Origin: Kytococcus aerolatus
Lineage (GTDB): Bacteria > Actinomycetota > Actinomycetes > Actinomycetales > Dermatophilaceae
DNA length: 64,000 nucleotides
Reading direction: 5' to 3'
Assembly: GCF_900187395.1 (NCBI RefSeq)
Contig: NZ_FYEZ01000003.1
Location: 266,358 to 330,357 of the forward strand
The translations under genes were made by a program, and so were the position numbers. Position 1 is the stretch's first letter. Each line of letters starts with the position of its first letter. The notes beneath the pieces were generated by a model. That model searched no databases and had not been told where the DNA came from. It saw nothing but the letters and a program-made list of their open reading frames with translations. Shown piece after piece: positions 7,220 to 16,024 of this stretch.

Positions 7220-8415
7220 CGGCGCCCTCCGGCCACGGCCAGGTCGCCCTGCAGGCGGTGGACGGCCACGAGCATCGCTTCCAGCGCCAGCAGGGGCGCC
7301 ACGTTCTCGGTGATGCGGGTGCGGGCCCGGTCGATCTCCTCCAGGCAAAGCAGCAGGTGCTCCGCCGAGGTCGTCCCGGCCAGGCGCTGCAGGTCCGGTG
7401 CGGCCTGGACGTTCACCAGCTGCACCGGCCCCTCGCCGTCACCGCTGGCCGCCCCGCAGGCGATGAGCAGGGCGTCCCGGTAGACCGAGGCGAGGTCGAC
7501 GAGCGTGCGGTCGATGACGTCGCGCCGCCGCCGGGTGGTGCGGGCCTTCTGCTCCTTGGCCAGCTGGTTGAGCTGGGAGCGGATCGCCGGCGGCTGGGTG
7601 CGGGCCGTGGGGTCGGCCCCGTTGAGGCGCAGCAGCTCCTCCTTCTCCGCGGCGTCCCGCTCCTCGGCCACGGCCTGCGCCTCGGCGGTGGCCAGATCGT
7701 GCAGGGCGGCGGCCTGCCGCAGGGCGTCGCCCAGCCCGGAGAGCTCGGCCGGGATGCGGGTCACCCGGTGGCGGCGGGTGCGGGCCTCCTCGTCGCGGGC
7801 CAGCCACCCGGCCACCCCGATGTGGGACTGCGCCGCCCGGGCCGCCCAGGCCGCCATCGCCCGGTCCACCCCCCGGGCCACGAGCAGCTCGGTCACGGCC
7901 TCCACCGGCGGGGTCCGCAGCGCCAGCTGCCGGCAGCGCGAGCGGATGGTCACGATGACGTCCTGCGGGGAGGGGGCGCAGAGCATCCAGATGGTGCGCG
8001 GGCTGGGCTCCTCCAGCCCCTTGAGCAGGGCGTCGGCGGCCTGCTCGGTGAGCCGGTCGGCGTCCTCCACGAGCAGCACCCGCCACGCGCCGACCGTCGG
8101 GTGGTGGGCCGCCAGCAGGGCCAGCTCGCGGGCGTCTCCCACCCCGATGGAGAGCCCCGCGGTGTTCACGACCTCCACGTCGCTGTGCGACCCGTTCGCC
8201 ACGGTGCGGCAGGACCGGCACTCCCCGCACCCGCCCTCCGGGCACTGCAGGGCGGCGGCGAAGGCCCGGGCGGCGTTGGAGCGCCCCGAGCCGGGCGGTC
8301 CGGTGAACAGGTAGGCGTGGGTGAGGCGCCCCGGCTCGGCCACGGCGGCGGCCAGGGTGGCGGCCAGCTCCTCCTGGCCGACGAGCTGGTCCCAGACGGG
8401 GGGCAGGGCGGTCAT
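7216..8415 (-). CDS. holB: DNA polymerase III subunit delta'
   Basis: The 399-residue protein is the delta' clamp-loader subunit, which helps open and load the beta sliding clamp at replication forks. It has the AAA+ fold: a P-loop GPPGSGRS near residue 40, in which arginine replaces the usual lysine, a zinc-binding cluster CPEGGCGECRSC and the sensor region LLVEDADRLTEQAADALLKGLEEP (residues quoted in part). The degenerate P-loop agrees with delta' being a poor ATPase. It overlaps tmk upstream by ATGA and the peptidase downstream by GTGA, so the three are co-translated. The tmk-holB pairing is conserved in bacteria. Confidence 0.94.
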   Translation of the reverse strand: MTALPPVWDQLVGQEELAATLAAAVAEPGRLTHAYLFTGPPGSGRSNAARAFAAALQCPEGGCGECRSCRTVANGSHSDVEVVNTAGLSIGVGDARELALLAAHHPTVGAWRVLLVEDADRLTEQAADALLKGLEEPSPRTIWMLCAPSPQDVIVTIRSRCRQLALRTPPVEAVTELLVARGVDRAMAAWAARAAQSHIGVAGWLARDEEARTRRHRVTRIPAELSGLGDALRQAAALHDLATAEAQAVAEERDAAEKEELLRLNGADPTARTQPPAIRSQLNQLAKEQKARTTRRRRDVIDRTLVDLASVYRDALLIACGAASGDGEGPVQLVNVQAAPDLQRLAGTTSAEHLLLCLEEIDRARTRITENVAPLLALEAMLVAVHRLQGDLAVAGGRR

Positions 8416-9059
8416 CGCCCGCTCCCCTCCACGCCGTCGACGGCACCGGCGAGCAGGGCGTCCACGGCCCGGCTCACCTCGGCGGCGATCTCCGCGGCCG
8501 GGCGGGCGGCGTCCACCACCAGGTAGCGCTCCGGCTCCCGCGCGGCGAGGGCGAGGAAGTGCTCCCGGACGCGGGTGTGGAAGACAGTCGACTCGGACTC
8601 CATCCGGTCGGCCTCGCCACCGCGGCGCCCGGCGGCCAGGGCCGGGTCGAGGTCCAGCAGCACGGTGAGATCGGGAAGCAGGCCCTCGGTGGCCCAGCGC
8701 GAGAGGCGGTCCACCTCGTCGGCCGCCAGCGAGCGCCCGGCCCCCTGGTACGCGATCGAGGAGTCCATGAAGCGGTCGGTGAGCACGACCGCACCCCGTT
8801 CCAGGGCGGGGCGGACCAGCGTGGCCACGTGGTGGGCGCGGTCGGCGGCGAAGAGGAGGGCCTCGGCGCGGGGGGCCACCTCGCCCCCGTGGAGGAGCAG
8901 CTGCCGGATCTCTACCCCCAGCGGCGTCCCACCGGGCTCCCGGGTGAGCAGCACCTCCCGGCCCGGCGCCACCCGCTCCAGGTGCTCCCGGAGCAGACGC
9001 AGCTGGGTGGACTTGCCGGCCCCGTCCCCGCCCTCCAGGGCGATGAACACACCGCGCAT
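8412..9059 (-). CDS. tmk: Thymidylate kinase
   Basis: The enzyme phosphorylates dTMP to dTDP with ATP, an essential cytoplasmic step in dTTP synthesis. The 215-residue product has the P-loop EGGDGAGKS at residues 9-17, the DRF motif (TDRFMDSSIAYQG) and the lid region near GRRGGEADRMES. I chose the ATG at 9059, which overlaps the upstream marR stop as TGATG; a longer frame upstream lies inside marR. The stop overlaps holB as ATGA. Length and motifs are normal for the family. Confidence 0.95.
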   Translation of the reverse strand: MRGVFIALEGGDGAGKSTQLRLLREHLERVAPGREVLLTREPGGTPLGVEIRQLLLHGGEVAPRAEALLFAADRAHHVATLVRPALERGAVVLTDRFMDSSIAYQGAGRSLAADEVDRLSRWATEGLLPDLTVLLDLDPALAAGRRGGEADRMESESTVFHTRVREHFLALAAREPERYLVVDAARPAAEIAAEVSRAVDALLAGAVDGVEGSGR

Positions 9060-9583
9060 CAGGCGCCCCGGCGCGTCGCAGCCCCCGGGGCGAGCACCTC
9101 GTCGTCGGGGCGCAGACGGTCCATGAGCCGGCCGGTGAAGGAGTCCAGGGCCGCGAACTCCTCGTCGGTCATGCCGTCGAAGAAGACGCGGCGCACGTCC
9201 CGGACATGCAGGGGGGCGATCCCCACGATCGTGTCCAGGCCCTGCTCGGTGAGGTGCACGACCGCCCCGCGCGCGTCCTCCACGGCGGCCACGCGACGCA
9301 CCAGGCCGCGCTTCTCCATCCGCCCGACGTGGTGGCTCAGCCGGCTGCGCTCCCACCCGATGCACCGCGCCAGCTCGGAGACCCGCAGGCAGCGGTCCTC
9401 GGTCTCGGAGAGCACCACGAGCACCTCGTAGTCGGAGATGGACACCTGCCCCCGCTCCTGCAGCGAACGGTTCAGGGCCGCGTTGATCTCGGTGGTCAGA
9501 GCCACCCACCGGCGCCAGACGATCTGCTGGGCAGGGTCCAGCCAGGGTGTGGCCTCGGAATCGCTGGACACATCACTCGTCAT
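9059..9583 (-). CDS. MarR-family transcriptional regulator
   Basis: The 174-residue protein is a winged-helix MarR regulator. The DNA-binding part is the segment with SISDYEVLVVLSE, then LRVSELARCIGWERSRLSHH and MEKRGLVRR, and the wing AVEDARGAVVHLT. Members usually repress their own and nearby genes and release DNA on binding small aromatics. The start at 9583 (MTSDVSSD) fits best; 9616 (MSEIFPIL) would add 11 residues, and neither has a clear ribosome site. It is the first gene of the run marR-tmk-holB-peptidase, overlapping tmk, an odd position for a drug-type regulator. Its ligand cannot be inferred. Confidence 0.87.
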   Translation of the reverse strand: MTSDVSSDSEATPWLDPAQQIVWRRWVALTTEINAALNRSLQERGQVSISDYEVLVVLSETEDRCLRVSELARCIGWERSRLSHHVGRMEKRGLVRRVAAVEDARGAVVHLTEQGLDTIVGIAPLHVRDVRRVFFDGMTDEEFAALDSFTGRLMDRLRPDDEVLAPGAATRRGA

Positions 9584-9759
9584 GGTGGTCGAGAGTATCG
9601 GGAAGATTTCCGACATCGCATAGCACCACGGGCGGGCCCGGCAGATCCCGGCGGCGGCGGCGTCCCCCCACGGGTGGGGGTGCCCAGCACACCCCGTGCC
9701 CCTACCGTGACAGGGCACACAGCCCCCTCCCGGCAGGGGGACCACCAGAGGAGGAACGC

Positions 9760-10479
9760 ATGGCCCTGCACGGCAAGCTCTTCAACGACCACTCGGAGAT
9801 CTCCAGCACCGACCAGTTCGCGCTGCAGAACAAGAAGCTGCTCAAGATCCAGATGCAGTTCGGTCCGGTCTGGGCCCGCTCCGGTTCGATGGTGGCCTAC
9901 CAGGGCGACATCTCCTTCAAGAACAAGGGCTCCGGTGGGCTGGGCAAGATGTTCAAGCAGGCCGTGACCGGCGAGGGCGTCGACATGATGGAGGCCCAGG
10001 GCACCGGTGAGCTCTTCGTGGCCGACAGTGCCTCGGAGATCCAGGTCATCTACATGGAGAACGACGAGCTGAGCATCAACGGTCAGAACGTGCTGGCCTT
10101 CTCCGCCTCGATCGACTGGGACATCCACCGCATCCAGGCCCGCGGCGCCGCCATGACCGGCGGCCTCTACAACGTCGTGCTGCGCGGCACCGGCTACGTG
10201 GCCGTCACCACCAAGGGCGACCCGGTGGCCCTGGACGTCTCCGGCGGCAACACCTTCGTGGACCCGCACGCCGCCGTGCTGTGGACCGCCGGTACCCGCA
10301 TGGACGTCAAGGTGGACACCGGCGGCCTGAAGTCGATGGTCCGCGGCGGCACCGGCGAGACCTTCCAGATGGCCTTCGCCGGCCAGGGCTATGTCGTGGT
10401 CCAGCCGGCCGAGAACGTGCCGCACGCCTCCGGAGGCGGGAGCAGCACCGGCAGCGGGATCGGCGACCTTTTCAACTGA
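9760..10479 (+). CDS. AIM24 family protein
   Basis: The 239-residue protein belongs to the AIM24/DUF124 family, a compact beta-rich fold named after a yeast mitochondrial protein; bacterial members have no settled function. It shows the family's repeating pattern, for example VWARSGSMVAYQGDI, GTGELFVAD, LRGTGYVAVTTKG and FAGQGYVVVQP. The tail is glycine/serine-rich (GGGSSTGSGIGDLF). The ATG at 9760 has GAGGAGGA 5 to 11 bases upstream. It stands alone between the marR operon and a PLP enzyme, with no export signal, so it is probably cytoplasmic. Confidence 0.87.
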   Translation: MALHGKLFNDHSEISSTDQFALQNKKLLKIQMQFGPVWARSGSMVAYQGDISFKNKGSGGLGKMFKQAVTGEGVDMMEAQGTGELFVADSASEIQVIYMENDELSINGQNVLAFSASIDWDIHRIQARGAAMTGGLYNVVLRGTGYVAVTTKGDPVALDVSGGNTFVDPHAAVLWTAGTRMDVKVDTGGLKSMVRGGTGETFQMAFAGQGYVVVQPAENVPHASGGGSSTGSGIGDLFN

Positions 10480-10515
10480 TCCAGCAGCTCCGGGCACCGG
10501 GCCCGTGCGCCACGG

Positions 10516-10531
10516 TGTGACGCAGACCACA
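10516..10531. promoter_or_regulatory. Possible Crp/GlxR-type site
   Basis: TGTGACGCAGACCACA matches the Crp/GlxR pattern TGTGA-N6-TCACA with one mismatch and lies 60 bases before the PLP-enzyme start. A Crp-family gene is present at 46372. This is inferred from pattern only. Confidence 0.4.
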
Positions 10532-10590
10532 TGCGCGCTACGGTGGGGTGGACATCTCGCCCACCCCACCGTCGTCTCTGGGAGGCCCAC

Positions 10591-11763
10591 GTGACCACGC
10601 CCGACCCGCACACCCTCGCCGTCCACGCCGGACGTCACGACCTCACCGCCCTCGGCGTGCACGCCGCCCCGATCGACCTCTCGAGCACCTCGCCCCTGCC
10701 CGACGTGGAGGCCGGCGGTGACGCCTACGAGCAGCTGGCCGGCGGTGGCCGCCCGGGTGAGGGCCAGTCGCACGTCTACCAGCGCCTGTGGAACCCGACC
10801 GTCGCCCGCTTCGAGGACGCCCTCGCCGAGCTGGAGCACACCGACGAGGCCGTCGCGTTCGCGTCCGGCATGGCGGCGGTGAGCGCCACCCTGCTGGCCT
10901 GCGTGGCCGCCGGCAAGCCCCACGTGGTGGCCGTGCGCCCGCTGTACGGCGGCACCGACCACCTGCTGGGCACCGGGATGCTGGGCACCGAGGTCACCTG
11001 GGCCACGCCCGAGGAGGTGGCCGGGGCGATCACCGACCGGACCGGCCTGGTGGTCTGCGAGAGCCCCGGCAACCCCACCCTGGACCTGGTGGACCTGGCT
11101 GCCGTCGTGGAGGCCGCCGGGGAGGCGCCGGTGCTGGTGGACAACACCTTCGCCACCCCGATCCTGCAGAACCCGGCCGACCTGGGCGTCGACCTGGTGC
11201 TGCACTCCCTGACCAAGGCCATCGGCGGGCACGGCGACCTGCTCGGCGGCGCCGTGGCCTGCAGCAGCGAGTGGGCCACGCGACTGCGCCAGGTGCGCGC
11301 CGTGACCGGTGGCCTGCTCGCCCCGCAGGTGGCCTACCTGGCCCACCGGGGCCTGCAGACCCTCGCGGTCCGGGTGGAGACGGCCACCCGCACCGCCCAG
11401 GAGGTCGCCGCGTGGCTCGACGGCCACGAGGCAGTGGCCGAGGTCCTCTACCCCGGGCTGGCCACGGGCGAGGACGCCGAGATCGTGGCCCGCCAGATGC
11501 GTGGCCCCGGGTCGATGCTGGCCTTCCGCCTCCAGGGCGGGTACGAGGCCGCCTCCCGCACCGCCTCGGCCACGCAGATGATCGTGCACGCCGTGAGCCT
11601 GGGTGGCGTCGACACGCTCGTCCAGCACCCGGCCGCACTCACCCACCGCCCGGTGCCGGCGGACGCCCGCCCGGCCGCGGACGTGCTGCGCCTCTCGGTG
11701 GGCCTCGAGTCGGCGTCGGACATCATCGCCGACCTGGAGCAGTCGCTGGCGCAGACCGCCTGA
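10591..11763 (+). CDS. PLP-dependent trans-sulfuration-family enzyme
   Basis: The 390-residue protein is a fold-type I PLP enzyme of the Cys/Met metabolism family (cystathionine gamma-synthase/lyase, methionine gamma-lyase). The PLP lysine is in HSLTKAIGGHGD, with VVCESPGNPTLD and VDNTFATP before it, and the phosphate-binding FASGMAAVSA segment near residue 90. Substrate-deciding residues do not let me separate methionine gamma-lyase from cystathionine lyase. GGGAGG lies 6 bases before the GTG start. It is a single gene, convergent with the DUF779 gene, and the region upstream has a possible Crp-type site. Confidence 0.87.
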   Translation: MTTPDPHTLAVHAGRHDLTALGVHAAPIDLSSTSPLPDVEAGGDAYEQLAGGGRPGEGQSHVYQRLWNPTVARFEDALAELEHTDEAVAFASGMAAVSATLLACVAAGKPHVVAVRPLYGGTDHLLGTGMLGTEVTWATPEEVAGAITDRTGLVVCESPGNPTLDLVDLAAVVEAAGEAPVLVDNTFATPILQNPADLGVDLVLHSLTKAIGGHGDLLGGAVACSSEWATRLRQVRAVTGGLLAPQVAYLAHRGLQTLAVRVETATRTAQEVAAWLDGHEAVAEVLYPGLATGEDAEIVARQMRGPGSMLAFRLQGGYEAASRTASATQMIVHAVSLGGVDTLVQHPAALTHRPVPADARPAADVLRLSVGLESASDIIADLEQSLAQTA

Positions 11764-11787
11764 CACGGACCGGCCCAGTCGCCCGCA

Positions 11788-11823
11788 GCAGGGGTCGCCC
11801 ACCCGGTGGTGGACGACCCCTGC
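11788..11823. terminator. Hairpin between convergent genes
   Basis: GCAGGGGTCG and CGACCCCTGC form a perfect 10-bp stem; the 16-base interior (CCCACCCGGTGGTGGA) can extend it. It lies between the ends of the PLP-enzyme gene (+) and the DUF779 gene (-) and could stop transcription from both sides. Confidence 0.7.
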
Positions 11824-11835
11824 GGTCGTGGTGGC

Positions 11836-12396
11836 TCACCCGCGGCGCAGCGGGAGCGGGCAGGCCTCGGCCAGGTCGGCCACCACGAGCGGGTCGCTCG
11901 GCAGCGAGGGCTCCTCCCCGGCCTCGACCTGGTCCCCGGTGAGGGCCGGGTGCGCGCTCAGGGCCTCCAGCTCTGTCGGCTCGAAGACCCGCGACCGGGT
12001 GAGCAGCCGCTCCCCCTCCGGGGCGTCGAGGCTGAAGCCGGACCCCCGCCCCGGGACCGCGTCGAGGACCAGCTGGGTGTGCTGCCAGACCGCGAACTGC
12101 GAGCCGGAGATCCACACCGGCACGGCGTCGTCGCCCTCGGGCAGCGCACCCGGGGCGTCGCCCACCTCGGCGCCCAGGTCCAGCAGGCCGAGCAGCACGT
12201 CCCGGCGCCCCACCCGGAACTGCCCGGCGCGGTAGCACATCGGGGCCGAGCCGTCGCAGCAGCCGCCGGACTGGTGGAGCATCAACGCCCCGTGCCGGTC
12301 CCGCAGACGACGCAGCAGGTCCCGACCGGCCGGGAGCGCGACCACCCGCGGCGGCACCGATCCGGCACCGCCCCGGGTGGTGAGCTCAGCGGACAC
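11836..12396 (-). CDS. DUF779 protein, aldehyde dehydrogenase partner, with C-terminal extension
   Basis: DUF779 proteins are small, cysteine-containing partners usually encoded next to acetaldehyde dehydrogenases; their biochemical role is not settled. The hallmark LMLHQSGGCCDGSAPMCY lies near residues 38-55, and WISGSQFAVWQHTQLVLD near 95. At 186 residues this protein is longer than the roughly 110-130 usual for the domain. The extra C-terminal part (EPTELEALSAHP onward) is acidic and leucine-rich. The GTG start follows the dehydrogenase stop with no gap (TGA-GTG), so the two are translated together. It converges on the PLP-enzyme gene. Confidence 0.84.
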   Translation of the reverse strand: MSAELTTRGGAGSVPPRVVALPAGRDLLRRLRDRHGALMLHQSGGCCDGSAPMCYRAGQFRVGRRDVLLGLLDLGAEVGDAPGALPEGDDAVPVWISGSQFAVWQHTQLVLDAVPGRGSGFSLDAPEGERLLTRSRVFEPTELEALSAHPALTGDQVEAGEEPSLPSDPLVVADLAEACPLPLRRG

Positions 12397-13917
12397 TCAG
12401 AACAGCCCCGCCGGGTCGTCGGAGTAGCTCACCAGCAGGTTCTTCGTTTGCTGGTAGTGGTCCAGCATCATGAGGTGGTTCTCCCGCCCGATGCCGGACT
12501 GCTTGTAGCCGCCGAAGGCCGCGTGCGCCGGGTAGGTGTGGTAGCAGTTCGTCCACACGCGACCGGCCTGGATGGCCCGCCCCGCCCGGTAGGCGGCGCT
12601 GCCATCACGGCTCCACACGCCGGCGCCCAGGCCGTAGAGCGTGTCGTTGGCGATCCGCATCGCGTCGTCGAAGTCCGTGAAGGTGGTCACCGCCAGGACC
12701 GGCCCGAAGATCTCCTCCTGGAAGATCCGCATCGAGTTGTCGCCGCGGAAGACGGTGGGCTCGATGTAGAAACCGTCCTCGAGGCCCTCGATCGTGGCCG
12801 GGGAGCCGCCGGTGAGGAGCTCGGCGCCCTCCTGGCGGCCGATGTCGAGATAGCTGGAGATCTTCTCGAACTGGTCGTTGGAGGCCTGCGCCCCGATCAT
12901 CGTGTCGGTGTCCAGCGGGTTGCCGCGCTGGATCTTCTTCACCCGCTCGATGGCCAGCTCGAGGAACTCGTCGGCGATGTCCTCCTGCAGCAGGGCCCGC
13001 GAGGGGCAGGTGCACACCTCGCCCTGGTTGAGCGCGAACATCGTGAAGCCCTCGAGGGCCTTCTGCCGGTAGGCGTCGTCCTCGGCCAGGACGTCGCTGA
13101 AGAACACGTTGGGGCTCTTGCCGCCCAGCTCGAGGGTGACCGGGATGAGGTTCTCGCTGGCGTACTGCATGATCAGCCGGCCGGTGGTGGTCTCACCGGT
13201 GAAGGCGATCTTGCGGATGCGCGGGTTGGTGGCCAGGGCCTGCCCAGCCTCCGCACCGAAGCCGTTGACGACGTTGACCACCCCGTCGGGGACGAGGTCG
13301 CCGATGAGGCTCATCAGGTACATGATCGAGGCCGGGGTCTGCTCGGCCGGCTTGAGGACCACGCAGTTGCCGGCGGCCAGGGCCGGGGCGAGCTTCCAGG
13401 TGGCCATGAGGAGCGGGAAGTTCCACGGGATGATCTGGCCGACGACGCCCAGCGGCTCGTGGAAGTGGTAAGCCACCGTGTCCTCGTCGATCTGGGACAG
13501 GCGCCCCTCCTGGGCCCGGATGGCCCCCGCGAAGTAGCGGAAGTGGTCGATCGCCAGCGGGATGTCGGCGGCCAGGGTCTCGCGGACCGGCTTGCCGTTG
13601 TCCCAGGTCTCGGCCACCGCGATCTTCTCGAGGTTCTCCTCCATCCGGTCGGCGATGGCGTTGAGGACCTTCGCACGCTCGGCCGGGCTGGTGCGGTTCC
13701 ACGTCTCGGCGGCCTTCCACGCCGCGTCGAGGGCCTTCTCGACGTCCTGCTCCCCGGAGCGAGCGGCGCGGGTGAATACCTTCCCGTCAACCGGGCTGGG
13801 GTTGTCGAAGTACTCGCCCTCCGCGGGCGGGACCCACTGCCCACCGATGTAGTTGTCGTAGGTGTCCTCGTAGGACATGACCGATCCGTCGGCACCGGGC
13901 TGGGCGTAGAGCGTCAT
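12397..13917 (-). CDS. NAD-dependent (acet)aldehyde dehydrogenase
   Basis: The 506-residue enzyme belongs to the ExaC/AdhB-like branch of the aldehyde dehydrogenase superfamily, which oxidises acetaldehyde and similar aldehydes to acids. It has the Rossmann segment [18 protein letters not shown], the general-base glutamate in LELGGKSPN, the nucleophile in [10 protein letters not shown] and the [10 protein letters not shown] motif. The pairing with DUF779 immediately downstream is typical of the acetaldehyde branch. AGGAGG-like CAGGAGGTCACG lies before the ATG at 13917. Substrate choice is inferred from context. Confidence 0.92.
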   Translation of the reverse strand: MTLYAQPGADGSVMSYEDTYDNYIGGQWVPPAEGEYFDNPSPVDGKVFTRAARSGEQDVEKALDAAWKAAETWNRTSPAERAKVLNAIADRMEENLEKIAVAETWDNGKPVRETLAADIPLAIDHFRYFAGAIRAQEGRLSQIDEDTVAYHFHEPLGVVGQIIPWNFPLLMATWKLAPALAAGNCVVLKPAEQTPASIMYLMSLIGDLVPDGVVNVVNGFGAEAGQALATNPRIRKIAFTGETTTGRLIMQYASENLIPVTLELGGKSPNVFFSDVLAEDDAYRQKALEGFTMFALNQGEVCTCPSRALLQEDIADEFLELAIERVKKIQRGNPLDTDTMIGAQASNDQFEKISSYLDIGRQEGAELLTGGSPATIEGLEDGFYIEPTVFRGDNSMRIFQEEIFGPVLAVTTFTDFDDAMRIANDTLYGLGAGVWSRDGSAAYRAGRAIQAGRVWTNCYHTYPAHAAFGGYKQSGIGRENHLMMLDHYQQTKNLLVSYSDDPAGLF

Positions 13918-14021
13918 CGTGACCTCCTGGATGTGATGGGGTCACTTCACGGTACTCCGGGACGGGGGATCTGACCAGAGGTCGGAGGAGGCGAGCGCCT
14001 GGCCCCACGTACGGTGCGGCC

Positions 14022-14930
14022 ATGAGGGGAACCCGACGCACGATGACCGTGACCACGCTCCTGGCCGTTGCCGGGGCCCTGCCCGCTGCAGCGCTGGACG
14101 TCCCGGAGCCGCCGGAGTCGGGGAACGTGGCCGATCTGGCCGACGTGCTCACCGACGAGGAGGAGCAGCAGGTCGCCGAGCGCATCGACGCCGGCAACGA
14201 GTCGACGGAGAACGCGCGCGTGGCGGTGCTCACCGTCCCCTCGCTGGAGGGTGAGGAGCTCGAGGACTACTCGCGGCGCGTGGCCACCGAGTGGGGCGTC
14301 GGCGAGTCCGGGAAGGACAACGGCGTGCTCGTGCTCCAGGCCGCCGAGGAGCGGGAGGTCCGCATCGAGGTGGCCGACGGGGCCCGGGAGCACGTCTCGG
14401 ACGACGAGGCCGAGCAGGTCGTGGACGTCATGACCGGGCGCTTCGGCGACGAGGACGTGGCCGGCGGCTACACCGAGGGCGTCGACGATCTCTACGCCCT
14501 GGCCCGGGACGAGAACCCCTACGCGATGAGCACCGGGGAGAAGGTGGCCGCCTGGGTGGGCGGGGCGCTGGCCTCCCTCGCGCTGGGGTTGCTGGCCTTC
14601 TTCGGGGTGCGTAGCGCCCGCCGGGCCGCGGCGAACGAGGCGAAGGAGAAGGAGCTGACGCAGCAGCTCATCGCCGAGGCACGGGCCCAGGACCCGGAGC
14701 TGCCCGAGCCCGACGAGGAGGAGCTCGAGGCCTTCCACCGGTACCGCAAGGAGCACCAGGGCCAGCCGCTCCCGGGCGGGGTGCCACTCACCTACGCCGC
14801 GTGGCTGCCGCTCTACGCCGCCGCCCCCACCCAGTACGGCGCGGTGGACCCGGCCTCCACGACCACCAGCACCACCTCGTTCGGTGGTGGCGGTGGCTTC
14901 ACCGGCGGCGGGGCCAGCGGCAGCTACTGA
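14022..14930 (+). CDS. TPM-domain membrane protein
   Basis: The 302-residue protein has an N-terminal signal (to about residue 25, cleaving near AAALD), then a TPM domain (about residues 35-155; LTDEEEQQVAERID, VAVLTVPS, GKDNGVLVLQA). A transmembrane helix follows (about 175-195), then a charged coiled segment and a glycine-rich tail FGGGGGFTGGGASGSY. This layout is the YgcG-type family; TPM domains have been linked to acid phosphatase activity in plants and to protein quality control, and the bacterial role is uncertain. The start at 14022 is followed by a second ATG at 14043. It is a single gene followed by a hairpin. Confidence 0.82.
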   Translation: MRGTRRTMTVTTLLAVAGALPAAALDVPEPPESGNVADLADVLTDEEEQQVAERIDAGNESTENARVAVLTVPSLEGEELEDYSRRVATEWGVGESGKDNGVLVLQAAEEREVRIEVADGAREHVSDDEAEQVVDVMTGRFGDEDVAGGYTEGVDDLYALARDENPYAMSTGEKVAAWVGGALASLALGLLAFFGVRSARRAAANEAKEKELTQQLIAEARAQDPELPEPDEEELEAFHRYRKEHQGQPLPGGVPLTYAAWLPLYAAAPTQYGAVDPASTTTSTTSFGGGGGFTGGGASGSY

Positions 14931-14973
14931 GGCGCGGCCGGCCGGCAGACAGGGGCCTGCTGTGCCCGGTCCG

Positions 14974-15000
14974 CCGGTCCGCCCGGCGCGGGCGGACCGG
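14974..15000 (+). terminator. Hairpin after the TPM-domain gene
   Basis: CCGGTCCGCCCG and its complement form a perfect 12-bp stem with a GCG loop, 43 bases after the stop. An alternative upstream arm (GCCCGGTCCGCC, 14964) can compete for the same right arm. Confidence 0.65.
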
Positions 15001-15041
15001 GCAGCGCGGGCTCAGCGGGCTGAGGCATCCGTCGCAGAGGG

Positions 15042-15119
15042 GTCATCTATCAGGTGATGGGTCGACCGTTCCGCTGGCACGTGCCTGCGGAACGGTCGAC
15101 CTATCAGGCGATATCTGAC
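15042..15119. repeat. 78-bp long palindrome
   Basis: Two 33-base arms (15042-15074 and 15087-15119) pair with about seven mismatches. The inner 15 bases next to the loop (GGTCGACCGTTCCGC) are perfect. The 12-base loop itself contains the palindrome GGCACGTGCC. It sits between the convergent ends of the TPM-domain and TipA-like genes, beyond a normal terminator hairpin. No second copy is seen in the window. Confidence 0.65.
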
Positions 15120-15211
15120 TCCTGCAGAACCTCTGTGTGCGGGGCGGCAGGAGAACCGGCCCAGGTCCCTCAGGTGTGTGCTGGGCCGGCAGGGGAACCC
15201 GCCCGGGCGCC

Positions 15212-16018
15212 TCAGGCCCCCTGGCGGTCGGCGTTGGCCGCGTGGGCGTCGCAGGCGTACTGTGCGAGCCCCGGCGCGACCTCCTCGTAGGTGCGGCGGA
15301 ACCGCTCGTCGGTGACGTACAGCTCGCCCAGGCCACGATGGATGGCCGGCGTGCAGTCGTAGAACCAGCGGATCACGTGCTGGCGGTGGGCCTCGGCGGC
15401 GTCCATCGCCCGCTCCGAGGTGGCGGGCTCACCGGCCTGCATCGCGGCGGCCAGGTCGGCGAGCAGCTGGTCGGACTCGGCCTTGACCTGCTCCCACTGC
15501 GCCTTGTCGTACTGCGCGGTCCGCTGCCGGGACTGCTCCCAGACGGGGCTGTCGCCCCAGCGCTGCTGGGCCTCGGCCTCGTAGTCGTCGAGGTCGGCGG
15601 CGAAGGAGTCGCCGAAGATCTCGCGCTGCTCGGCGCGGCTGATGCGGTACGGGTTGGTGTTCTCGGTGGGGTCGTGCTGCGTGGTCATCTCGGCCTCCAG
15701 TGCCGTGTCGATGGCGTCGAGCAGCCCGGTGAGCTCCTCGACCTGGTGCATGACCGCCTCACGACGCTCCCGCAGCCGGGTCACCGCGTCACCCTCCTGC
15801 TCCACCTGCGCGATCTCCTCCAGGGAGAGGCCCAGGCGTCGCAGGAAGACCACGCGCTCCAGACGGGCGAGGTCCTCCGGGGTGTAGAGCCGGTAGCCGG
15901 CCCACGAGCGGTGCGAGGCTCCGGCCACGCCCACCGCCTCGTAGTGGTGCAGCGTGCGCACCGTCGCCCCGAGGATCTCGGCCACCTGGCCGACGGTCAG
16001 GTCGTCCTGTTCGGTCAT
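15212..16018 (-). CDS. MerR-family regulator with TipAS-like domain
   Basis: The 268-residue protein has an N-terminal MerR winged helix (LTVGQVAEILGATVRTLHHY, then GYRLYTPEDL), a coiled-coil dimerisation helix (about 75-115) and a C-terminal TipAS-type drug-binding domain (about 140-260). The domain shows RGLGELYVTDERFRRTYE. TipA-like proteins activate their own promoter when they bind thiopeptides or other hydrophobic drugs. The start at 16018 is supported by a MerR-type promoter whose -10 lies 6 bases upstream, giving a near-leaderless transcript. A start at 16039 would lie inside that promoter. Targets other than itself are not visible. Confidence 0.88.
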   Translation of the reverse strand: MTEQDDLTVGQVAEILGATVRTLHHYEAVGVAGASHRSWAGYRLYTPEDLARLERVVFLRRLGLSLEEIAQVEQEGDAVTRLRERREAVMHQVEELTGLLDAIDTALEAEMTTQHDPTENTNPYRISRAEQREIFGDSFAADLDDYEAEAQQRWGDSPVWEQSRQRTAQYDKAQWEQVKAESDQLLADLAAAMQAGEPATSERAMDAAEAHRQHVIRWFYDCTPAIHRGLGELYVTDERFRRTYEEVAPGLAQYACDAHAANADRQGA

Positions 16019-16024
16019 GGCACC

